This document shows, one piece after another, positions 55,018-64,000 of a stretch of DNA of 64,000 nt; position 1 is the first letter of the stretch, and every line of letters begins with the position of its first letter. Both the position numbers and the translations under genes were made by a program. Source of the stretch: Orientallactaga sibirica (Eukaryota > Chordata > Mammalia > Rodentia > Dipodidae); the NCBI GenBank assembly GCA_036365145.1, contig JAEOAD010000015.1, positions 36,533,501 through 36,597,500 of the forward strand. Direction: 5' to 3'. A model generated the notes under the pieces. That model made no database searches. It was given only the letters and a program-made list of their open reading frames with translations, and had not been told where the DNA came from.

Positions 55018-55084
55018 CATTAATACATGAGCTTACTTAGTGTCAGACCACTTTTGCTTCTTAATAGGACTTATGTGAAGAAGA

Positions 55085-55500
55085 AATCATCAAACAACCA
55101 CTCCTATCTATTTAATGCCTGCATATCAGGTATTATGCCAGATTCTTTTTTTATATATTCTATTTTTATTTATTTACTACAGAGAGAGAATGAGAATGGT
55201 TGTGCCAGGGCCTCGAGCACTGCAAACGAATTCCAGATGCATGTGCCACCTTGTGCATGTGGCTTATTTGGGTCCTGGGGAATCAAACCTGGCAAGCGCC
55301 TTAACTGCTAAGCCATCTTTCCAGGCGCTGTGCCAGATTCTTTACTTCATTTAATCCTCATGAGAATGCTTTGGATTAGATTTTATTATTCGTATTTTAT
55401 AGATGAAAAAATCTAGTTTTAGAGATGCTGTATGAATTGTCCAATATATTGAACTAGGAGTTGTGGAGCTGGAGTTTGAACCCAGGAATATTGGGTCTGC
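55085..55500 (-). repeat. MIR remnant, minus strand, split by a SINE
   Basis: 'CTGCATATCAGGTATTATGCC' before the SINE and 'TTCATTTAATCCTCATGAG', 'TTTTATAGATGAAAAAATC', 'GAGTTTGAACCCAGG' after it give the reversed MIR order. Confidence 0.6.
55149..55330 (-). repeat. B2-type SINE, minus strand, with TSD
   Basis: Reverse copy with CATCTTTCCAGGC end. TGCCAGATTCTTT-like flanks at about 55137-55148 and 55331-55343. A deletion removes about 25 bp around the tRNA-like D arm. Confidence 0.88.
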
Positions 55501-57307
55501 TAAGGGTTTGCGGTGATCATAGCAGCAGCATACGATATATAGGGTAGTGTGATTTCCTAGGAATATGGGCTCTTGTCAGAAAATGTGAACAAGAAGAGAA
55601 ATAGAGTAGTTCCCATGACAGATGATGAGCACCCTACCAATAGCCCCTGGACACCTGCTCCATTCCAGAGTCTGTGCTGATCTCTGAGGTCCTAGCAATG
55701 GAACAGGTCTGGTTTCACCTTTAGGAAGCTCAACTGGGAAGAGATAAACATCCTGGAGACACTAGTTTGCTGTTATACGAGGACATGGAGATTGCATTCC
55801 TAAGAAATCTTGTGTGTAAAAATGGAATTATAGAGACAATTGTTTCAGTGGAGAAAAGAGGTTAGGGACTAGAGAGGTTCAGGTTTGCCATAACAAAGTT
55901 AGTTTTCCTTCAGGAATGTCAACAATAAATGTGTTGTTAGAGCTATAAGTGTATGGCTATAAAATCTGAACATCTCTGAGCAAATCCAGTCTTCTACTTT
56001 TTCAGGATTTTTCTCAAGAGGAATAGTCATTCCCCCTGACACCAGCCCTGTCATCATCTCAGACTTCTCTCACCTTCCAGGTACCTTGACTATGTACTGT
56101 GGGAGTAAGGAAGTGCCTGGTCCTTCCAAGAAGCATCTTGAAGAATCAGCACATTCCTCCCCCAGGCTCATTTCCACTTGCTAGTTCTGTCATGCTGTAA
56201 CTCACTGTGCTCTGCTTGATATGAATTGTGCTCTCTAATTAAAGGATCACATTATATTTAATTTACATTTAAAAATCCCACCACAGGAGAATGTCTTGCA
56301 GGATGTGAGAATGGTAATGGGGGTATGTGGAAGCAGGTCATGTCACAATTAAGAGTATAACCTCTGGGACCTAATGAGCTGGAATCCTTACTTTACCACT
56401 TACTATCTGTGTGACCTTGGGCAAGTGACTTAATATTTGAACTTCATCTCTTTACTGGGGAGAATAGGAGCATCCACTTCACATGGTTGCCAGGATTAAA
56501 AGAATGTTTGTGAAGTCTTAGTGTACTCTGGTACATTGGCAGCATTCAATACATTTTGGTTTTCACAGCTCAGAGAGAGGAGGGGTCCACTTAGTCTAGG
56601 GTGTAGGGAGCATGAGAGGCTTATCGTGGAGGACAGAGACTGGAGCTGGACCTATGGGGTAAGTGACACTGGACAGAAGGTTGTGCCTGACAGAATAGAG
56701 ATATACAGCATAGTTCTTTTGCATTCCTCCAGAGTCTGGAGTAGCCAAGGTCTTGGTTTCTACTTAACTGGCTGCCATAACAGATAAACTCTGAAAGGTC
56801 ATAGACTTTGCATAATAAATGTTAATTTCTTGTTCACAAAATTCAAAGAATGGCAGTGGGGAAGAGGGATGCTCTGCTTCTCACCATTATTCAGTAACCC
56901 AGGTTAACAGAGGCTCTACAAACATCCATGGGGATCCCCAAGCTGGGCTGGCATCAGAGGCCCCACTTTTGGTGGGGGACATTTCAAGGAACCCCAGAGC
57001 AATCAGTGAGGGCTATGGTCAGAGTAGAGCAGGTTTTTGGAGAGTAGGGTAAGGGACAGTTTTGGATATGCACAAAAGTTCCTACTGCTCTGGCTGGAGT
57101 TTTCTGTTGCTGGCCTCCATCAACACAGGTCTGAGGCTTATCTCCTTCTGGTTGTGTCTCTTGCTGTTTCATTCTCTTCTGACCTGTCCCTGATAGGGCT
57201 GTACTTTTTTCATTTTGCTAGTGAAGTCTGTTGGGGTGGGGAGGGGAAGAGCTGCCTGAGGGCATGTGACTGTATGCAAGGGGAACCCCTATAACAGAGT
57301 ACAAGAT
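55501..57307. other. Unique non-coding DNA with a MIR
   Basis: No gene recognised. The AT-rich block 56215-56290 ('TCTCTAATTAAAGGATCAC') and the MIR at 56335 are the only describable items. Confidence 0.45.
56335..56505 (+). repeat. MIR SINE, plus strand
   Basis: 'CTTTACCACTTACTATCTG', TGTGACCTTGGGCAAGTGAC, 'CATCTCTTTACTGGGGAG' and 'GTTGCCAGGATTAAAAG' follow the MIR consensus closely. The best MIR in the window. Confidence 0.75.
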
Positions 57308-57715
57308 GTGGGTCAGACAGACTTCCTTCACTACCAAGTTACCTGGGACAAGGTTCTTTACCTTCTTAGAGTCTCAATTTGCTCATCTTTAAAAATTTTT
57401 TATTTATTATTTAGTTGGGGGGGGATATAAAAAGAATAGGCATACCAGGGCCTCCAGCCACTGCAAATGAACTCCAGACACATATACCAACTTGTGCATC
57501 TGGCTTACATGGATTCTGGGGAATCGGGCAGGGTCCTTTGGCTTTGCAGGCAAGTGCCTTAACCACTAATCCATCTCTATAGCCTGATTCGCTCATCTTT
57601 AAAATGGATATATTGAAATCTTCTGTATCATAGTGTTAACATGAAGATTAAACAAGAAAAATGAACACACTTTGTTTAGCATGGTATATAGCAATAGTAG
57701 GTGTTCAAATCATAT
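57308..57715 (+). repeat. MIR SINE, plus strand, split by a B2-type SINE
   Basis: 'CACTACCAAGTTACCTGGG', 'CTTAGAGTCTCAATTTGC' and, after the guest, 'AAAATGGATATATTG' and 'GTATATAGCAATAGTAGGTG' complete the MIR. Confidence 0.6.
57395..57590 (-). repeat. B2-type SINE inside a MIR, minus strand
   Basis: GCTCATCTTTAAAA at 57381-57394 recurs at 57591-57604. Full-length reverse copy with a G8 run at 57418-57425 near its tail. Confidence 0.92.
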
Positions 57716-57843
57716 TCATTGATCCTTGGATTCTACTCTCTCTCCCCATCTGTCCTAACTCTTTAAACCACTTATCAGCCCTTGGTTTTGTTAAATAGCT
57801 CTTTCTCTTTAATAAACAAATGAGTGGAAATGAGAGTTCAAGT

Positions 57844-59664
57844 GCTATGGGGAACTACTGTTGGTGGAAGTGCAAACTTGTATAACAACTATAGAAATCA
57901 ATATGGAGACTCCTCAGAAAATGAATAGTAGACCTACCATTTGATCCATCTATATCATTCCTGGACATACACCCTAAAGACTCTACTCCTTACTATAAAT
58001 ATAACCTCTTCAGCCATGTTTATAGCTGCTCTATTCACAATAAGCTAGAAACTGGAATCAGCTCAGATGCCATACCCATCAACAGATGAATGGTTAACGA
58101 AGAGGTGGTACATTTACACAATGAAATTCTACTCAGTGGTAAGGAAAAATGAAATAATGAAATTTTAAGAAAAATGAGTGGACTTGGAAAATCATACTAA
58201 ACAAACACACAAGCACAGAAAGACAAATATTGCATGTTCTCTCACATATGTGGGTCCTAATCTGGAATAGCTTGAATTGCAGGTACACTTGACAGGCAAC
58301 TCAAAGAACAGATAACAGGAGGTGAAAGCATCTTGGGGAGGGGGGGAGAGGGGGAGGGGGAAGGGAGGGCTGAGGAAAATTTACATAAAAATAAAGTCAA
58401 CATGAATTAGCATCATAGAAACTCTTCTCCTGGATATCAGACTATAATATATAACCTTCAAAATAGGAGTGATGGGGATAATCTGGGCAGAAGGACCCTA
58501 AAGAGGGTAGGAAGAAACCTAATCCTAAAACCATGGGCTCTGGCTTGTAACTCCCAGTGCCACAAGTGAGTTCTAATCCCACAGAGAGCTGTTGGTCAGA
58601 GAGACCTATGAGGTCCCCTAAACAAGGCAGGCTTCTGCCAAAACACCTGATCACCAGCCAGAGCTAGCAGGTAAGATCCTGTTGTGGAAGAACCACAAGC
58701 TGCTGACATTGGACATGGAGAGATCATGCTGGAATTTAGAAGAAAGCCAGCTTCTTGATGGCTAGCCCTCATAGTGCTTGCAAGTGCTACATGAGCTTCT
58801 GGGGGAAAATGGTCACAAACATTGTGAACAAGCAAGGGATTCTGCTAGATATGAAATGGACCAGCCAGACAAGATGTACACACCTGTGCAATAGTGGCAC
58901 TCAGCCTATATGGGTAACCAATGGGTCTCTGCTTTGATAATTGGGAAGGAACTCATAGCTGGTATTGGAAATCAGGTCAGAATGCTGTGGAGATGATGGT
59001 AATAGACTTCAGAGAGAAGTTCTCATTAGTTTTTGGCCAAAAGGGTGGTTACACCCACCAAAAATCTCTAATTAACTATGTTTATCCTCTTTAACCTATG
59101 TTGCTCTCACTTTTGGTTGGAGAATCTGTTTTCTTTTTTACAGAAAGCAGAGAAAACTGGGGAGAACCAAAATCCATCAACATGACAAAAACAAAAAAGA
59201 TAGCTGATTGCCTATCATGAGGTGAGCCACCTCTTGCACATTAGCCAGGATCCAGGTGACACCATAGAGGAAATGGCAAGTTAAATATGAATTCTGCTTC
59301 CACAGCAAGCCTGACAATTTGCACCAGAGAGATGGTGAAAGACACTGAGGATACTCAAAACATCAAAGTAGAATCCTAGAAATTGCTGAGTGCTCAATAC
59401 TAACGTAGACTTATAACTCACCTGCAAAGTGAACATTGCCATAGACCATAAGAGCCACAGAGTGGGAAGGAATATCCAGAGGCATTGCTCCCTCTCCCCC
59501 ACAGTGACTGATTGCTGCATTCATAACCCCATGGTGAATATCAGGAAGGCCCTGAGTGGAATGGGGTGGGGAGAAGGGGATATGATGAGGTAATACAAGG
59601 GGAATGGGATCAACACATGATCTGTCCACACAATAAGTTTCCAATTAAAAATAAAATAAAGAAC
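57844..59664 (+). mobile_element. 5'-truncated LINE-1, plus strand (about 1.8 kb)
   Basis: Starts within the ORF2 C-terminal codons ('GTTGGTGGAAGTGCAAAC'), passes 'GTGGTACATTTACACAATG' (near 58106), then a long 3' UTR with a G/A-rich tract at 58333-58370. It ends 'AATTAAAAATAAAATAAAG'. The 3' UTR parallels that of the 26395-31519 element. No coding frame survives and no clean duplication was seen. Confidence 0.87.
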
Positions 59665-59671
59665 GATGGGA

Positions 59672-59795
59672 GGAGAACTGAATGCAGACTTGGGAGACTG
59701 GGATTCAAGTCCCAGATTTGCTACAATATGGCTATGTGACTCTGGGCTGATCCCTTCCCCTCTCTGGGCCACAGTTTCCATATTTGGCATTGAGG
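59672..59795 (+). repeat. MIR SINE, plus strand
   Basis: 'GAGACTGGGATTCAAGTCCC', 'GCTATGTGACTCTGGGC' and 'CTCTGGGCCACAGTTTCC' match MIR. Confidence 0.65.
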
Positions 59796-61140
59796 ATACA
59801 GTCCAGGGGAAATTCTGGCATTGTGAATTTCTAATTTTATTCCAATTGTATGTTTCAGGGAACAGTAGGCAATGAATGAAGATTCTCAATGAGAAGTGGA
59901 AATAATTCATGGTTGAGAGCTGTGTCTCTGATCAGAGTGACAGGCTGCACAGCCAGGCTATATTTTCCAGCAGATTAAGTTAAAAGCTGTGGCCCAAGAT
60001 ACTTAATAAAAAGAGAAAGTGACAAGATATCTTTATATGAAAATATTTTTCCAGCCAAATGGCAGCCTGGGACTTCCAGGAATTTGCTCTTGTTCTTCAT
60101 AGAGGTGAAGAGTTCAGTGTCCACAGAAACAAAAACAGTGGGACAGGAGCCTGGGTTCAATTGCTGGATCTTTCTGAGCCCAGATTCTTCACTTCCACAG
60201 TAAGGCTGCTGACACTTTCTACATTGGTGGTTACTGAAGGCTCAAACAATTTCTCAGTGGGAGAGTACCACTCCCACAGCACACCATCCTCTAACAGGAG
60301 AAGCTGCTTTCTGGGTCTGGCCCTGCTTGGAGATGGGGTGGTTATAGCTGGTTGTGAGGGTCAAAGAAGTCATTAAAGGCTTTTCCAACTTCATTATGGG
60401 GGGTGGGAAATCCCATTTTAGACTAATGATGTAGCCAAAATGATAACTTTACTATTTTGGTTCTTCATTTACTTAATGAACTAACAGTTATTGAACATCT
60501 ATCATGTCTCTAGCATTTTATTGATGTTAAATGGACAACAGACCCTCCCATATATAAGATACCTCTATATCCAAGGTTCACTCTATCCTACTCCAGCTCC
60601 ACTTGGCACATTCCATGAATACAGCATTCCTAACTCCCCATGCCCATCTAAACAAACACATCCTGCTCATTATTATTTCACTAATATCACTTATACTGTT
60701 CCCTTTTCCACGGCACTCTAAGCTTGGAATATGCCAATGATCTCACTGCCTTTCCAACCTAGGTCCCACTTAGCAGCCAGAGAAGACCTTTCTGGTGGCC
60801 CATGTTACTCTTGTTCATAATTCTTCAGTGGTTCTCTCTGTTATCTTTTGAAAGGACATAGCCTCTCTCCGTAGTTTAAGAGGACCCCCAACTCCTGACC
60901 TAAAGTATCACCACACATCACTTCTTCAGACCCAGCCTTACTTGACAGTGCAGGTCTGGCTGTTTTAAACCCTTTGCCAGTGCACCTGCTGTGCTAGAGT
61001 ACATGCTCCAATCAACAGTGATCAACGTGAGCATCATCTTCTCTGTGTATTCTTTCCTGAGCAGATCTGACTCCTCTTCTTAGTGGTGAAAATAGCCTTG
61101 AAGAAAGAAAATGACCACCTAAGAGCATGAATAACATGTG
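59796..61140. other. Unique non-coding DNA
   Basis: No gene recognised. A weak MIR-like pattern occurs near 60150-60210. Confidence 0.45.
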
Positions 61141-61141
61141 A

Positions 61142-61320
61142 TATTTATTTATTTATTTATTTATTTATTTTATTTTTGTTTTTTGAGGTTGGATCTCGCT
61201 ATATCCCAGGTTGACGTGGAATTCACTATGTAGTTTCAGGGTGACCTCAAACTCAAGGTGACCCTCCTACATATGACTCCCAAGTGCTGGAACTAAAGGC
61301 ATGTGCCACCATGCCCAGCT
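61142..61320 (-). repeat. B1 SINE with (TTTA)n tail, minus strand
   Basis: (TTTA)n at 61142-61172, 'TTTTTTGAGGTTGGATCTCGC', 'GGAATTCACTATGTAG', 'GCCACCATGCCCAGC'. A second short TTTA run follows at 61320-61336. Confidence 0.9.
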
Positions 61321-61336
61321 TATTTATTTATTTATT

Positions 61337-61717
61337 TGAAGTAGGGTCTTGTTCTAGCTCAGGAAGACCTAGGCCAGTGTACAAAACATGGTTCAGGGAC
61401 AATATGTATTCATGGAACAAGAGAGGGGATGCAGGGAGGGTCTGGTGAAGTAGAGAACTGGGATAGTCGTGGATGAGAAGGGGAGGGTTTTCATGTCCTG
61501 GGGAGAAGATAAGGAGGGCAGAACAGCATGTAAGGTGTGGAGCTTGGGCTAAGTGTGAATGGCAGGCTGGTCCAGGAGGGAGTGGGATTGTGTGCTCAGC
61601 CTGCCTTGGTATATGGAGGGGTGGAAGGTGCTTTTCCATCTCTGAAGAGCAGGAGTCCACTAAGGGTTGCTATCACAGAGTGAGCTCAGCATATTTACTC
61701 TAGCCCTCTTTGCTTAG
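61337..61717. other. Unique non-coding DNA
   Basis: A B1-like word ('GAAGTAGGGTCTTGTTCTAGC') at 61338-61358 is the start of a truncated B1. The rest, including the 110-codon minus frame 61328-61660, has no family resemblance. Confidence 0.4.
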
Positions 61718-61718
61718 C

Positions 61719-62040
61719 ATTTTGGTTTGAATGAAATGTCCCCCATAGCCTCATGTGTCTCCAGCTGGTGGCAACTTGGGAAAGTTGCAGGGACTTTGGG
61801 AAGTGGATCCTTAATGGAGAAGGGGGTAGATTTTGGGGTAAAATAGTCCAGTTCCAAATCCAGTAGACACACTACTTCCTTTTTACTGATATGTGATGAT
61901 GTGAGCCAGCTTCCAGCTCAAACCCTGCTTTCCCCACTGTGATGAAGCTTCCCCTCAAAACTCCAAGAAATAAAATCTTTCCTCCCATAAGCTGGTTCTG
62001 GTTGGGTGTTTTGTCACAGCCATAGAAGGTAACAGCTACA
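61719..62040 (+). repeat. Decayed MaLR-like LTR, plus strand
   Basis: 'TTTGGTTTGAATGAAATGTCC', 'CCAGCTGGTGGCAACTTGGG', 'GATGAAGCTTCCCCTC', 'AGAAATAAAATC' and 'GTTGGGTGTTTTGTCACAGC' follow the family of the solo LTRs at 43965 and 48912. Flanks are not duplicated. Confidence 0.75.
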
Positions 62041-64000
62041 CCCTCACACGTCCTTGAATGTAGGGTGTCCCACCCATTTCTGAGAACTGGGAATACCAGT
62101 TGCCTAAGCAATCATCTGGCAAGTAGCAAAATCAGGGTGTCCTGATTCCCAAAGCAGGTCCTTTTATCTCTCTCTTTGGGGTCAGATTAGGCAAAAACAA
62201 GTGGGGTGTTTGAGATGTACTTGCACAGATGAAAGGGGGAGGACCTCCTTTTGCTTGCACTCTTGGCACCTTTGTTGTCTCCCCTAGTCCAAGGCCAGTC
62301 TGGCCCCTCTGTGGTGGGCTTTCTCTCCAATCCTCTTCCAGGCAGCAAAGGCAGCAGGCTACAAGTAGCTGCAGCCAGGGCTGGCTTGGCTCGTAACTAA
62401 GTGGGAAGCATTAAGTTAATGGCCCTACAGGTAAAATCAATCCAGTCAAAGTTATCACCCTTTCCTTACCCTGCCCACTTTCACAGGCAGTCATGCAGCA
62501 TGATCTGTTCGTGCTTATTTTCTGAGGCTCATGTGCTTCCTAGGTCTACTTTCAGCCAGCGGGGTGGCTGGCACAAAACCAGGGTGGGGCAGAGAGAAGG
62601 ATGGACAAGCTTATCTCTCTTCACTCAGCCCTAGGACCTAAACCAGCTGTTGTTAGAGGCCAGGAATTTCTCAGAACTGATATCTGGAACCCTGAGTTCA
62701 GTCCTAGCTCTGCCACCTCTTCACTTTGTGGCCTTGACTTAAGTCTAGACCTCCGTGAATTTCTTCACCACCTCTGTGAAAGGGGTAAAAGATTCTTTGC
62801 CTTCCCACTTTCCAGATCATAATGTGAGATAAACAGGAGTAAGGCAAAATTAGAAATAATTGTTAGCACTTTTCTAGTACTTATGGTGTGTATTTATTGT
62901 CATAAATTCCCAAGACATTCATGCCACCACCACCACTGACCTCATCATCATTGTCACATCATTGTTTGGGAGAGGAAGAAACCTAGGCTACAGGAGGTTG
63001 GGTACCCTGAGGACAAACAACTCCTTAAATTGTTGATGAGTTAAAACTCTGCTAACCCAGCTCCAGAGCTATTCTCTTAATTTTAGCATTATTCTTCCCT
63101 CTGGTTCTTCATCATTCACTCACTCACTCATTCATTCATCCATTCTTAGACAGGGTCTTACTATGGATTGTCTCAAATTTGACATCCTCTTACCTCCATA
63201 TACTGTGATTACAGCAGTGAGCCTTTTATTTTTTTATTGCTGAGGATTGAACATACCTGCAAGGCAAGCACTCTACCACTGCAGATCTATGCACCTAGTC
63301 ATTTTTCTGTTTAGTTAACAACAATCAGCTGCTTACTAAGGACCAGGTATCTTACATGTACATTTTCATTAGATCATTCTGAGATGACCAAAATCACTTG
63401 TTCTTTATACTTTCTCATGACAATATAAAGATTTAGAGAAAGGTATAGAAGCCAGACATGGTAATACATACATGTAATCCTAGGCTGAAGCAAGAGATTT
63501 AGATAGGACAGCACAGGAAGGCCTTGTCTCAAAACAAACTCAAAGCACTAGAGAGGTAGAACTAGTAAGTAGAGGCCATGATCAACGTCTAGCCCTCTCA
63601 GTTCTAAAATAATAGTAGTAGCACCAATAATGACAATATGATATTAGCAAGAGTTACCAGATGGATTACATTCAGGTTTGGTAACTTGCATTCTAGCCTT
63701 GGCCCCATTCCTGATATGCATGTGTCCTTTTGAGGGTCCCTTCCCTTTTGGGAGCTCACCTTTCCAACTTTGATTCACAGAGCTATCCAGGCCTAGCAGG
63801 TAGTGTTTCACCAGGGCTAGCAGTCTGAGATCAGCCAATGCCCTCAGATGGAAGCATTTGCTATCTGTACATTGGAAATATTTACATGTCTCAACCTAAT
63901 TAGTGAACAAGCATAATTTTAAAAAAGCCACTCTGGAAAAGGAATTGCTATTGGAAACAATTGTTTAGACAAAACACCATTTGTTCCCAGCTCTTGTTCT
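62041..64000. other. Unique DNA with MIR, ID and B1 remnants
   Basis: Holds a MIR (62672-62795), a (TCAC/TTCA)n stretch at 63115-63145, an old B1-like fragment on minus (63146-63228), an ID-like fragment on minus (63235-63292) and an old B1-like fragment on plus (63450-63545). No gene recognised. Confidence 0.5.
62672..62795 (+). repeat. MIR SINE, plus strand
   Basis: 'CTGAGTTCAGTCCTAGCTC', 'CACTTTGTGGCCTTGACTTAAG' (words) and 'TGAAAGGGGTAAAAG' are in MIR order. Confidence 0.6.

Overview
This is a stretch of mammalian nuclear DNA, almost certainly from a rodent. It is AT-rich and CpG-poor, and it is packed with interspersed repeats. I find no intact protein-coding gene, rRNA, tRNA or CRISPR array. 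The open frames are either chance ORFs in non-coding DNA or fragments of LINE-1 ORF2. The rodent call rests on four SINE types seen together: 7SL-derived B1 (about 135 bp, CCTTTAATCCCAGCACT core), ID-like elements, B4-like composites, and a very abundant tRNA-derived, B2-type SINE that begins GGGCTGGAGAGATGGCTTAG. The body of that last SINE is not the mouse/rat B2 consensus. With B4 also present, I infer a non-murid myodont such as a jerboa; the species is an inference.

Layout: 1-8.8 kb is ordinary DNA with scattered SINEs and an old LINE-1 3' end. 8.8-10.6 kb holds a LINE-1 insertion with a perfect 16-bp target-site duplication whose body looks like a blend of LINE-1 and the empty-site sequence. 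10.7-15.4 kb is an LTR cluster: an old LTR, a decayed minus-strand provirus, and a young, complete, non-autonomous MaLR-like provirus with near-identical LTRs and a GGTAC duplication. 15.4-26.3 kb is mostly unique sequence with ancient MIR remnants, a few SINEs and one candidate conserved non-coding block. 26.4-31.5 kb is a 5'-truncated plus-strand LINE-1 interrupted by a B1 nested in a B1. 31.5-38.5 kb contains a SINE cluster and the only CpG island (37.36-37.64 kb), with a strong CTCF-like motif. 38.5-45.6 kb is an old minus-strand LINE-1 broken up by a younger LINE-1, SINEs and a solo LTR. 46-49.6 kb has SINEs, two LTRs and B1s. 51.2-55.0 kb is a three-level nest (LINE-1, then SINE, then LINE-1) whose outer LINE-1 carries a 5' inversion. 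57.8-59.7 kb is another truncated LINE-1. The rest is unique sequence with MIRs and a last decayed LTR.

The window is therefore intergenic or deep intronic. Functional interest lies in transposition history, one probable promoter or insulator, SINE-borne CTCF-like motifs and a probable assembly consensus artefact. No undescribed gene system was found.
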